From: Prochlorococcus sp. AG-388-D03 | GTDB taxonomy: Bacteria > Cyanobacteriota > Cyanobacteriia > PCC-6307 > Cyanobiaceae | Reading direction: 5' to 3' | Assembly (NCBI GenBank): GCA_003279875.1 | Contig: QCGN01000008.1 | Location: 1-44,278, forward strand | DNA length: 44,278 nt | Part shown: piece by piece, positions 36,967 to 44,278 of the stretch | Position numbering within the stretch: position 1 is the stretch's first letter | How the letters are laid out: each line of letters opens with the position of its first letter | Translations under genes and position numbers: made by a program | The notes under the pieces: generated by a model | Databases searched by the model: none | What the model saw: the letters and a program-made list of their open reading frames with translations, nothing else | What the model was told of the DNA's origin: nothing

Positions 36967-37998
36967 TTATTTTATTAGCAAATGCATCTTCGCTCTGCAG
37001 GCTGCGCTAAATAGTCCAAACTCTTCATCTAAGATTACATTCAAAGGTATATTTTTAAGAATATCTTTTAATCTTCCTTTATCTGAAAATTGTTTCATAA
37101 ATAAACTTGATTTAAAGTTTATTAAATGCTTTGGAGCGGTCCCTCCAGAAATCCATAAGCCTCCAAAACATAATTCTTGAAGAGCAACGTCTCCCAGTAA
37201 AGAAGCGTAAGCATCTAACCATATCCTTTCCACTTGGATCATTAGAGGATCCCCCTGATTAGAAAGATTACAAATTCTTTGAGGAAGTTCTTTTCTCAAA
37301 TTATCAGTTATTTTCAATTCTTTTAGGTATTTTTGTAGAGGATGATTTTTAGCATCAGGTTTGCTAAGTCTCCATTCGGCTATTCTTGTTAAACCAATCC
37401 CACTTATAATTCTTTCGCAAGATATTCTTTCAACTTTTAAATAATTTTTGAGCCAATTCTTTAATTCCCATTCTAATTCTGACTTTGGCGAGTATTCTAC
37501 ATGACCTCCTTCACTAGCTAAGACTGTTACTTTACTTCCAGATATTATTCCTTTGGAAATGCCTAGACCAGTCCCGGCTCCAACAATGGTATGCAAATCT
37601 TTATTGCCAAATACTGACTTATCTCCATTTTGAATAGTAGAGTATTGACTTTTTTTTAAAAAAGGTATTCCATAAATTTGCACTGCAAAATCATTTACTA
37701 GCTCGCAACTTTTAAATTTAAATTTCTTTTTTAATCCATCGCCAGAAATATTCCATGACAAATTAATAATTTTTGCATTGTTGTTAGATACTGGACCAGC
37801 TACTGCGAAACAAGCAGAATAAGGATGAGTAATATTTTTACATTCATTTTTTAAGAAATCTTCTAAAATTAAATCAAATGAATCCCATTCGGAAGATATA
37901 TATTTCTTTTTAAAAATTAAACTAGGAGACCCAAAATTCTTTTTGAAAATACCCAATAGAACTTTTGTACCTCCTAGATCACAAGCAAGACAATTCAT
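36967..37998 (-). CDS. glk: Glucokinase
   Basis: A 343-residue bacterial-type glucokinase making glucose 6-phosphate from ATP and glucose. The phosphate-1 motif CDLGGTKVLLGIF begins the protein. FAVAGPVSNNNAKIINLSWNISG, LVNDFAVQIYGIP (catalytic Asp) and TIVGAGTGLGIS follow. ASEGGHVEYSP supplies the glucose-binding Glu-Gly-Gly-His. CFGGLWISGGTAPK forms the adenosine site. It ends 10 bases before thrB and begins 10 after thrS. Confidence 0.92.
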   Translation of the reverse strand: MNCLACDLGGTKVLLGIFKKNFGSPSLIFKKKYISSEWDSFDLILEDFLKNECKNITHPYSACFAVAGPVSNNNAKIINLSWNISGDGLKKKFKFKSCELVNDFAVQIYGIPFLKKSQYSTIQNGDKSVFGNKDLHTIVGAGTGLGISKGIISGSKVTVLASEGGHVEYSPKSELEWELKNWLKNYLKVERISCERIISGIGLTRIAEWRLSKPDAKNHPLQKYLKELKITDNLRKELPQRICNLSNQGDPLMIQVERIWLDAYASLLGDVALQELCFGGLWISGGTAPKHLINFKSSLFMKQFSDKGRLKDILKNIPLNVILDEEFGLFSAACRAKMHLLIK

Positions 37999-38008
37999 AT
38001 ATTAAAAA

Positions 38009-39925
38009 TTATTCTGTTCTTCCTTTTTTTTCTATTATATTATCCATAAATTTATACAGATCATCTAATTTAAAAATTCCCAAATTTTTCCCATTCAAAG
38101 CTCTTAAAGCAACTGAATCAACTTGTTCTTCTTTGTCACCAATAACGGCAATTAATGGAATTCTGTCTATAGTTGCCTCCCTTATCTTATATCCGATCTT
38201 TTCATTTCTAATATCAACCTTTGAACGATACCCCTTTGTATTTATTAGTTGATTAAATTTTAGACATTTTTCAATATTCCTATCTGCAATACTCAACAAA
38301 ATTATTTGATACGGTGCAAGCCAGATTGGGAATTTAGCTTCATATTGTTCAATTAATATTCCGATAAACCTCTCAAAAGAACCCAAAATTGCCCTGTGAA
38401 GCATTACTGGATTTTTTTTCTCATTATCAATATCTACAAATGTTGCATCCAATCTTATAGGCATAGAGAAATCAACTTGAATAGTTCCACATTGCCAGAC
38501 TCTATTAAGACAATCTTTTAAAGAGAATTCTATTTTTGGACCATAAAAAGCTCCTTCACCAGGTTGAAGTTCCCATTTCAGACTTTTATTATCAAGAGCC
38601 TTGGTAAGTGCTTCTTCTGATTTATCCCAAATATCTTCGCTACCCACCCTTTTTTCTGGACGGGTTGATAATTTGATAATAATTTCATCAAAACCAAAAG
38701 TTTTATAAACCTCGAATACAAGGTCAATAAAAGTAGAAACCTCATCTTGAATTTGTTCTTCTGTGCAGAAAATGTGTGCGTCATCCTGAGTAAAATTTCT
38801 TACTCTCAGTAAGCCATGTAATGCTCCAGATGGTTCATTTCTGTGACAAGAACCAAATTCAGCAAGCCGAATAGGTAAATCTTTATAACTTTTTAAACCT
38901 TGATTAAATACTTGAATATGGCATGGACAATTCATCGGTTTAATTGCATAAGTTCTATTTTCTGATGCGGTAGTAAACATGTCGTCTCTGAATTTTTCCC
39001 AATGACCCGATTTTTCCCAAAGTGATTTATCTACAGCTTGAGGGGTTTTAATTTCCAGATAATCATTTTTTTTAAGTATTTCTCTTATATATTTTTCAAG
39101 TACTTGGTATATTGTCCATCCTTTTGGATGCCAAAAAATCATACCTGGAGATTCTTCTTGAATATGAAAGAGTGAATGCTTTTTTCCAAGTTTTCTATGA
39201 TCTCTTTTTTCAGCTTCTTCGATTCTTGTTAAGTAATCATTGAGTTCTTTCTCTTTAGCCCATGCAGTGCCATAAATTCTCTGTAATGATTCATTTTCAC
39301 TATTACCTCTCCAATATGAACCAGATAATTTTAATAATTTAAAATGTCTTAGATGTCTTGTATTTGGCACATGAGGACCTCTGCACATGTCAATATATTC
39401 TTCGTGTTTATATAAATTGATTAGACCTTCGTCAGGAATTTCTTCAAGTATTCTTAATTTAAAAGTCTCATCTCTTTCTTTAAAAGTATTAATAGCCTCT
39501 TTTTTTGTAACTTGTAAAATCTCAACATCATAATTTGTTTTTATTAGTTTATTAATTCTTTTTTCTATTTTTATTAAATCCTCAGGCGTAAATCTATATT
39601 CTGAAAAAATATCATAATAAAAGCCATTATCAATTACTGGACCAATTGCCATCTTTATATTTGGATAAAGTTGTTTAACGGCATGACCAATCAAATGTGC
39701 AAAGGAATGTCTAATTATCTCAATGCCTTCTTCATCTCTGGATGTAATTATTACCACTTCAGAATCATTATTAATTGGAATTGTTGCATCAAAAAGAACA
39801 TCATTTACTTTGCCTGCAATAGTTGCTTTGGCTAATCCCTCACCAATACTATGGGCAATTTCTAGAATCGTAATGGATTTTTCGAATACTTTTTTTGTAC
39901 CGTCTGGGAGTGTTATCTCTGGCAT
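38009..39925 (-). CDS. thrS: Threonyl-tRNA synthetase
   Basis: A 638-residue class II synthetase of standard layout. The TGS domain comes first (residues 1-60, [25 protein letters not shown]). The editing domain has [16 protein letters not shown] and a DMCRGPHVP Cys motif. The catalytic core has the zinc Cys in NCPCHIQVF and [24 protein letters not shown] (motif 2). [19 protein letters not shown] is motif 3. The anticodon domain closes the protein. It is 3 bases after trpS and 10 before glk. Confidence 0.98.
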   Translation of the reverse strand: MPEITLPDGTKKVFEKSITILEIAHSIGEGLAKATIAGKVNDVLFDATIPINNDSEVVIITSRDEEGIEIIRHSFAHLIGHAVKQLYPNIKMAIGPVIDNGFYYDIFSEYRFTPEDLIKIEKRINKLIKTNYDVEILQVTKKEAINTFKERDETFKLRILEEIPDEGLINLYKHEEYIDMCRGPHVPNTRHLRHFKLLKLSGSYWRGNSENESLQRIYGTAWAKEKELNDYLTRIEEAEKRDHRKLGKKHSLFHIQEESPGMIFWHPKGWTIYQVLEKYIREILKKNDYLEIKTPQAVDKSLWEKSGHWEKFRDDMFTTASENRTYAIKPMNCPCHIQVFNQGLKSYKDLPIRLAEFGSCHRNEPSGALHGLLRVRNFTQDDAHIFCTEEQIQDEVSTFIDLVFEVYKTFGFDEIIIKLSTRPEKRVGSEDIWDKSEEALTKALDNKSLKWELQPGEGAFYGPKIEFSLKDCLNRVWQCGTIQVDFSMPIRLDATFVDIDNEKKNPVMLHRAILGSFERFIGILIEQYEAKFPIWLAPYQIILLSIADRNIEKCLKFNQLINTKGYRSKVDIRNEKIGYKIREATIDRIPLIAVIGDKEEQVDSVALRALNGKNLGIFKLDDLYKFMDNIIEKKGRTE

Positions 39926-39928
39926 GAT

Positions 39929-40945
39929 TTATTGCTCCATGGAGAAAAAACCTAACTCTGATTTGATCCTACTGAGAGTTTTATTTGCAACCGCTTCAGC
40001 TTTCTCCCTACCTTCGAGAAGTATTTTATTCAGTTCATATGGGTCGTTAATCAGAATTTTATACCTTTCTTGAATTGGATTAAGCGATTCTATAAGTTGT
40101 TCTGCAAATATTTTTTTAAAGTTGCCCCATCCTGTTTGGGATAAAGTATTCTCTAATTTAGAAATCTCTTCACCACTCAATAATGAATAAATCATCAAGA
40201 GATTTCTGGATTCAGGTCTCTCAGGATTATTAAATTCCATTCCCATATAACTATCACTTTTAGCTCTTTTTATTTTTTTTAAAATTATTTCAGGACTATC
40301 TAACAAATTAATTCTACTACCCTCGTTAACGTCACTTTTACTCATCTTTTTTGATCCATCATTTAAGCTCATTATCTTTGAACCCTTTTTCATAATTATT
40401 GGCTGAGGAATCTTCAATATACTTTTCTCTTTATTAAATTTGGCATTGATTCTCTGTTGTGCAATATCTCTAGCAAGTTCTAAGTGTTGTTTTTGATCTT
40501 CTCCAACTGGTACATAATCAGCATCGTATAGCAAAATATCCGCAGCCATTAAAATTGGATAATCAAATAATCCAATAGAAACATTATTTCCTTGTTGCAA
40601 AGATTTTTCCTTGAATTGGATCATTCTTTCCATCCAGTTTATCGGAGTCATACAATTTAATATCCAACAAAGTTCTGAATGTGCAGATATCTGACTTTGA
40701 ACAAAAATAGAACAAATTTTAGGATCTATACCGCAAGCAACATATAAAGCTGCTGTAGAGAGCGTGTTTCTAGAAAGTTTTTTTGGATCATATTCTGTTG
40801 TAATAGCATGCAAATCAACAACACAAAGGAATGTTTCGTGCTTTTCTTGAAGTGCAACCCAATTGTTTATTGCTCCAAGCCAGTTCCCAATATGTAAATC
40901 TCCTGTTGGTTGAACTCCAGAAAGAATCCTTTTTTTATTTGTCAT
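39929..40945 (-). CDS. trpS: Tryptophanyl-tRNA synthetase
   Basis: A 338-residue class I synthetase. The HIGH-type motif is PTGDLHIGNWLGA, close to the start, and the KMSKS loop is GSKKMSKSD. VPVGEDQKQHLELARDIA is a typical middle block. The ATG at 40945 is chosen because a longer reading from 41014 runs through a lysine stretch made by the out-of-frame end of the upstream gene. The start overlaps that gene by 11 bases, and thrS follows after 3 bases, so translation is probably coupled along this set. Confidence 0.97.
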   Translation of the reverse strand: MTNKKRILSGVQPTGDLHIGNWLGAINNWVALQEKHETFLCVVDLHAITTEYDPKKLSRNTLSTAALYVACGIDPKICSIFVQSQISAHSELCWILNCMTPINWMERMIQFKEKSLQQGNNVSIGLFDYPILMAADILLYDADYVPVGEDQKQHLELARDIAQQRINAKFNKEKSILKIPQPIIMKKGSKIMSLNDGSKKMSKSDVNEGSRINLLDSPEIILKKIKRAKSDSYMGMEFNNPERPESRNLLMIYSLLSGEEISKLENTLSQTGWGNFKKIFAEQLIESLNPIQERYKILINDPYELNKILLEGREKAEAVANKTLSRIKSELGFFSMEQ

Positions 40946-41378
40946 CCACTTCTTCTTTTTCTTCTTTTTTTGTTTGAATCTCTTCACTAGGAGTATTTTT
41001 AACTGGCCTTGCAAAAGGATCAGGTGCTACAGTTTTAGTCTTGTTTTCAGAAGTTATTGATCTATTAGGTAAAGATGAGTTTTTGTTATTTTTTGCGAAT
41101 TTTGTAACTGCTTCCATTAAGAGTTTATCTTCAATCATCTCGCTAAGAGTCCTTACTGAAAAGCCTAGTACCGCGACTGTTGATTTAAGTTGGAAAGCTT
41201 CTTGTATTGATTTAACTGCTCTCATTTCATTATCACTTAACCTTATTCGAAATCCACCTCCATCTCTATTCCCTCCAGATCTATTCCTATAATTATTTCT
41301 ATCATTATTATTTCGACTTCTGTAGTTCTCCTGGACGGAATTATTATCGTAATTTGAATTTGACATCTTAGTAATCAT
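40935..41378 (-). CDS. Asn/Arg/Gly-rich protein, conserved hypothetical
   Basis: A 147-residue protein that I cannot name. Residues 5-45 are full of Asn, Arg, Gly and Tyr (RSRNNNDRNNYRNRSGG), a low-complexity stretch like RNA-binding RGG tails. A compact core at about 46-95 (FRIRLSDNEMRAVKSIQEAF to RTLSEMIEDKLLMEA) looks helical and may be the conserved part. The end is acidic. It could start at 41378 or at Met5 (41366). It overlaps trpS by 11 bases, hinting at a role near translation, which is inference only. Confidence 0.75.
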   Translation of the reverse strand: MITKMSNSNYDNNSVQENYRSRNNNDRNNYRNRSGGNRDGGGFRIRLSDNEMRAVKSIQEAFQLKSTVAVLGFSVRTLSEMIEDKLLMEAVTKFAKNNKNSSLPNRSITSENKTKTVAPDPFARPVKNTPSEEIQTKKEEKEEVDDK

Positions 41379-41529
41379 TTTATCTAGATAGTCTATTAAC
41401 TTACCACCCAGTTTTGCAAGAAGTCTTATATTGAATCTTAAAAATCTTATCCATAATTAAAGAGTTATGTAATTTTGCTTTTTTTCATTCACAACTTGCA
41501 TTACAGTAGAAAAAGAGTATTAAAGTATT

Positions 41530-42855
41530 GTGTTTGATATTAGTAAAGAAAACTTTTTAAAAGATTTAATAAAGTTTCCTAAAAAAAATATTTTTATAAT
41601 ATTACTTCTATTAGGTTTTGGAGAATGGTTTTTGAGTGATTTAATTAATTTTGCAGGCGGTTCAATAGGATTTTTCATTCTATGTTTTGGGGGATATTTT
41701 TATCTAAAGAATGAAAAGCCAAAATTTAATGAACCAAGGGACTTGTTTGGTTGGACAAAACTTTGTAATGAAGATTTAGATTTCTTTGAGGAACTTGAAT
41801 CAAATAATAATTTGGAAAAACAAAATATTAAAAGGCAAAAATCTCTTGAATCTATACTCCACAGAGAAAAAAAAGAAAAGATTTATTGTATTGGGCAGAA
41901 AAATTATGATTCTAATATGGCTTTATTCAAAAATCACTTTAAAGAAGAAAAGTTTGACTTGAATTTTATTGAAAAACTTCCAAAATATAGTTCTTCTGAA
42001 TTAGTTCCCGAGGAAATCTCAAAAAGCGATGCTATTTTATTTTTTTTAAAGTTACCTTTATCAGCCAATGATTTTTTGTGGTTAGAAAAACTTCCTAAAA
42101 GTATGCCCATTTGGTTGGTTGCTTTATCTGAAAATGGTTTAGATTCCAAAATTGAGTTAGAGGAACTTAAGTCTCAGATCTCTGAAGATTATCTAAACAG
42201 AATACTTCTTTTGGATACAACTAAAAATGAATTGTTTAATATACCTTTTTCTTTACGTAAGTTTTTTATAAGTTCAAGTAACAATATTGAAAATACAAAA
42301 AAAAGACTACTGAAGAGATTGCATACTAATTGGCAATCTGAAATTGAGGGAATAAGAAGAATGCAATTGAAGGATTTACAAAGGAGAAATCAAGTTATCG
42401 TAGCCACCTCTGTTTTCTTGTCTCCAATTCCATCAATAGATGTTTTATCTATGACTGTTTTAAATTCTCTGATGATTAAAGAAATTAAATCTATATGGGG
42501 ATGTAACTGGTCTCCAGAAATCTTGGATAAAGTATCAAAACAAATTATAAAGACTGCAATTGCTCAGGGAGTAATTGAGTGGAGTGGGCAGACACTAATA
42601 GGATTAACAAAGCTGCATGGACCAAATTGGTTAGTAACTGGAGCCTTCCAAGCAATAAGTGCAGCATATTTAACAAGAGTTGTATCTAGTTCTTTGGCAG
42701 ATTTCATGGCAATAACAAAAGGAGTCTCAGAACCTGATTTAGAATTTATAAAAGAAAATTCTGAAAAGATTGTTGAGAAAGCTTTTGAACATGAAAAAAT
42801 AAATTGGAAATCTTTAATTACTGAATTAAAAAATCCATTAATGCGACTCACTTAA
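41530..42855 (+). CDS. DUF697 (YcjF-like) membrane protein lacking a P-loop
   Basis: A 441-residue protein. Two hydrophobic helices are at about residues 20-36 and 40-58. The middle region (about 115-250) has strand-helix order like a small GTPase domain, but IYCIGQKNYDSNM stands where a GxxxxGKS P-loop would be, so nucleotide binding seems lost. The C-terminal part (about 290-410) is the DUF697 region with NQVIVATSVFLSPIPSIDVLS and VVSSSLADFMA, probably re-entering the membrane. It starts with GTG. It ends 31 bases before mntC on the same strand, so the two may be co-transcribed. Confidence 0.75.
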   Translation: MFDISKENFLKDLIKFPKKNIFIILLLLGFGEWFLSDLINFAGGSIGFFILCFGGYFYLKNEKPKFNEPRDLFGWTKLCNEDLDFFEELESNNNLEKQNIKRQKSLESILHREKKEKIYCIGQKNYDSNMALFKNHFKEEKFDLNFIEKLPKYSSSELVPEEISKSDAILFFLKLPLSANDFLWLEKLPKSMPIWLVALSENGLDSKIELEELKSQISEDYLNRILLLDTTKNELFNIPFSLRKFFISSSNNIENTKKRLLKRLHTNWQSEIEGIRRMQLKDLQRRNQVIVATSVFLSPIPSIDVLSMTVLNSLMIKEIKSIWGCNWSPEILDKVSKQIIKTAIAQGVIEWSGQTLIGLTKLHGPNWLVTGAFQAISAAYLTRVVSSSLADFMAITKGVSEPDLEFIKENSEKIVEKAFEHEKINWKSLITELKNPLMRLT

Positions 42856-42886
42856 AAATTTATAATCATTACTTTTTTAAAAAAAA

Positions 42887-43789
42887 ATGAGAAAAAATTA
42901 TTTGTTTTTATTTTTATCCTTTTTAATCTGTCTTAATATATCTTCTTGTAAAAGAACTTCATATAAAAAAGAACCTAATAAAGAAATTATTTTGGCAAGT
43001 TTCACAGTTCTTGCAGATATTATTGAAAATGTTGCCAAAGATGATTTTGTTGTTAGATCAATAGCTCAACCTGGAATCGAAGTTCATGGTTATCAGCCAA
43101 CTCCAAGTGATCTAATAAAAGCTTCTAAAGCCTCTGTTTTCATTGACAATGGATTTGGCTTCGAATTATGGGCGGAAAAATTTGTTTCTAATTTACAAGT
43201 TAAAAGAGTAACTATTTCAGATCAATTAGATCCGATTTTTATAAGTGAAGATTTTTATGAGGGAAAACCTAATCCTCATGCTTGGATTTCCCCCAAAAGA
43301 GGAATGATCTATGTAGATATTATCGTTGATTCTTTATCAGAATTACAACCATCTAAGGCAGAATCATTTAAAAATAATGGACAAATTTACAAGAATAAGA
43401 TTTCAAAAATAGATAAAGATTTCTCACTTTTTGTTAATAATCTTGAGAAAAATAATAAGTATCTAGTAACTTGTGAAGGAGCATTCTCTTATCTCACAAA
43501 TGACTATGGATTAAAAGAAGCTTATTTATGGCCAGTTAATGCTGAAAGTCAAATAACACCTAAAAGAATGGCAAGAACTATATCTTTGGTAAAAAATAAA
43601 AAAATCCCATCAGTTTTTTGTGAGAGTACTGTAAGTAATGAATCACAAATGATTGTTGTCAGTGAAACAGGAGCAAATTATGGCGGAGATCTTTTTGTTG
43701 ATTCGCTTTCTCAAGATAATGGGAACGCGAATACTTATTTAAAAATGCTTCAACATAATTTGACTCTCATTAAAAAAGGCATCGAATAA
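42887..43789 (+). CDS. mntC: Manganese ABC transporter substrate-binding lipoprotein (MntC-like)
   Basis: A 300-residue cluster A-I binding protein. The lipobox is LNISSC with the acylated Cys21. The metal ligands appear to be His67 (EVHGYQP), His131 (NPHAWIS), Glu197 (CEGAF) and Asp272 (LFVDSLS), a His-His-Glu-Asp set whose spacing (64, 66, 75) fits Synechocystis MntC. There is no His-rich loop as in ZnuA. Cys196 and Cys245 sit where MntC has its disulfide. The role is Mn2+ capture in the periplasm for photosystem II. The ATPase gene follows after 5 bases. Confidence 0.88.
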   Translation: MRKNYLFLFLSFLICLNISSCKRTSYKKEPNKEIILASFTVLADIIENVAKDDFVVRSIAQPGIEVHGYQPTPSDLIKASKASVFIDNGFGFELWAEKFVSNLQVKRVTISDQLDPIFISEDFYEGKPNPHAWISPKRGMIYVDIIVDSLSELQPSKAESFKNNGQIYKNKISKIDKDFSLFVNNLEKNNKYLVTCEGAFSYLTNDYGLKEAYLWPVNAESQITPKRMARTISLVKNKKIPSVFCESTVSNESQMIVVSETGANYGGDLFVDSLSQDNGNANTYLKMLQHNLTLIKKGIE

Positions 43790-43794
43790 AAAAT

Positions 43795-44278
43795 ATGAAA
43801 GAACATGATTATAAAACTTATAGAATCGAGGCAGAAAATATCTGTGTTGATTATCACGGTAAAGTTGCTTTATATGATGCGAATTTAAGATTAAAGGCCG
43901 GACAAATCTGTGGATTAGTTGGAATGAATGGTGCCGGTAAAACAACTTTCTTTAATGCCTTAACTGGGTTTGTAACTATCTCTAAAGGTAAAATAAGAAT
44001 AAATGGTGAGTCTTTAAGAATCGCGCAACAAGATCAAGCAATTGCATATGTTCCTCAAAGTGAAGGTATTGATAGTCAATTCCCTGTAAGTGTATGGGAT
44101 GTTGTCATGATGGGTCGATATGGGTCAATGAATATTCTTAGATGTCCAAGAGAATCAGATATTCAGGCTGTAAAGGATGCAATTCAGAGGGTTGATCTTC
44201 TGGAACATTCATCTACTCCAATTGGAAACTTATCAGGTGGACAGAGGAAAAGAACTTTTTTAGCACGAGCCATTGCAC
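43795..44278 (+). CDS. Manganese/zinc-type ABC transporter ATPase, 3' partial
   Basis: The first 161 residues of an ABC ATPase run off the end of the window. Walker A is GMNGAGKTT, the Q-loop is in YVPQSEGID, and the signature LSGGQRKRTFLARAIA closes the visible part. DVVMMGRYG is typical of the Mn/Zn ATPases of this family. It starts at the ATG at 43795, 5 bases after mntC, so it is the ATPase partner. The permease gene would be expected just beyond the window. Confidence 0.92.
   Translation, partial: MKEHDYKTYRIEAENICVDYHGKVALYDANLRLKAGQICGLVGMNGAGKTTFFNALTGFVTISKGKIRINGESLRIAQQDQAIAYVPQSEGIDSQFPVSVWDVVMMGRYGSMNILRCPRESDIQAVKDAIQRVDLLEHSSTPIGNLSGGQRKRTFLARAIA

Noticed and set aside
40946..41014. 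N-terminal extension of trpS with a lysine run
   Set aside because: It is the out-of-frame reading of the acidic Glu/Lys end of the upstream gene. The ATG at 40945 places the HIGH motif at the normal distance.
1..44278. CRISPR arrays, insertion sequences, prophage or genomic island
   Set aside because: No spaced direct repeats, transposase, integrase or phage genes were found, and base composition is even across the window.

Overview
The window looks like a chromosome segment of a high-light-type Prochlorococcus or a very close marine picocyanobacterium. The DNA is strongly AT-rich (roughly 70% by eye). Genes lie almost end to end, with no gene-free stretch over 300 bases once two broken genes are read through. 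TTG and GTG starts are common. The content is cyanobacterial: plastocyanin, NDH-1 subunits NdhL and NdhD, a Ycf51-type protein, cyAbrB, a group 2 sigma factor, and an MntC-type manganese-binding protein. I see no phage, transposon, CRISPR array or rRNA; the window reads as conserved core genome, not an island.

Layout. 1-3.4 kb: an ABC exporter (5' end outside the window) with a GNAT enzyme, convergent with a two-gene set of rSAM/selenodomain-associated transferases. 3.5-7.6 kb: dnaA, then a long glutathione S-transferase-like gene divergent from glutathione reductase. 7.6-11.6 kb: a Ca2+/Na+-type exchanger, pyrC, intronless tRNA-Leu(UAA), ndhL, a DUF3007 gene and trpA. 11.6-15.6 kb: cyAbrB, a YciI-like protein, a sigma factor / YkvA / HTH-like operon, hisIE, and a divergent QueD/PTPS-like gene. 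15.6-23.1 kb: clpB, petE, an NAD-dependent epimerase, hemE and glgB, all on the minus strand. 23.1-26 kb: a CocE/NonD hydrolase and three small conserved genes. 26-32.3 kb, plus strand: a TamB-like giant, proA, folB and a lipase-like hydrolase. 32.3-41.4 kb: a tight minus-strand series of an N/R/G-rich protein, trpS, thrS, glk, thrB, ndhD and an M3 oligopeptidase. 41.5 kb to the end: a DUF697 membrane protein without a P-loop, mntC and the start of its ATPase gene.

How the genes fit together. The set covers photosynthetic electron transport (petE, ndhL, ndhD), tetrapyrrole synthesis (hemE), glycogen and glucose (glgB, glk), amino acids (trpA, hisIE, proA, thrB), pyrimidines and pterins (pyrC, folB, QueD-like), translation (trpS, thrS), redox balance (gor, GST-like), manganese uptake for photosystem II, and protein quality control (clpB, M3 peptidase).

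The most notable sequence-level signal is four single-base expansions of A/T homopolymers between 15.87 and 22.31 kb. They break clpB once, the epimerase twice and glgB once; removing one base at each site restores full-length proteins of 860, 327 and 755 residues. This looks more like a sequencing or assembly fault than biology, but the A8/A9 sites could slip during transcription. I found no clear new multi-gene system. The best biological leads are the zinc-ligand-variant QueD-like protein, the P-loop-less DUF697 protein beside the Mn transporter, the GST with a conserved-looking His cluster, and the sigma/YkvA/HTH operon.
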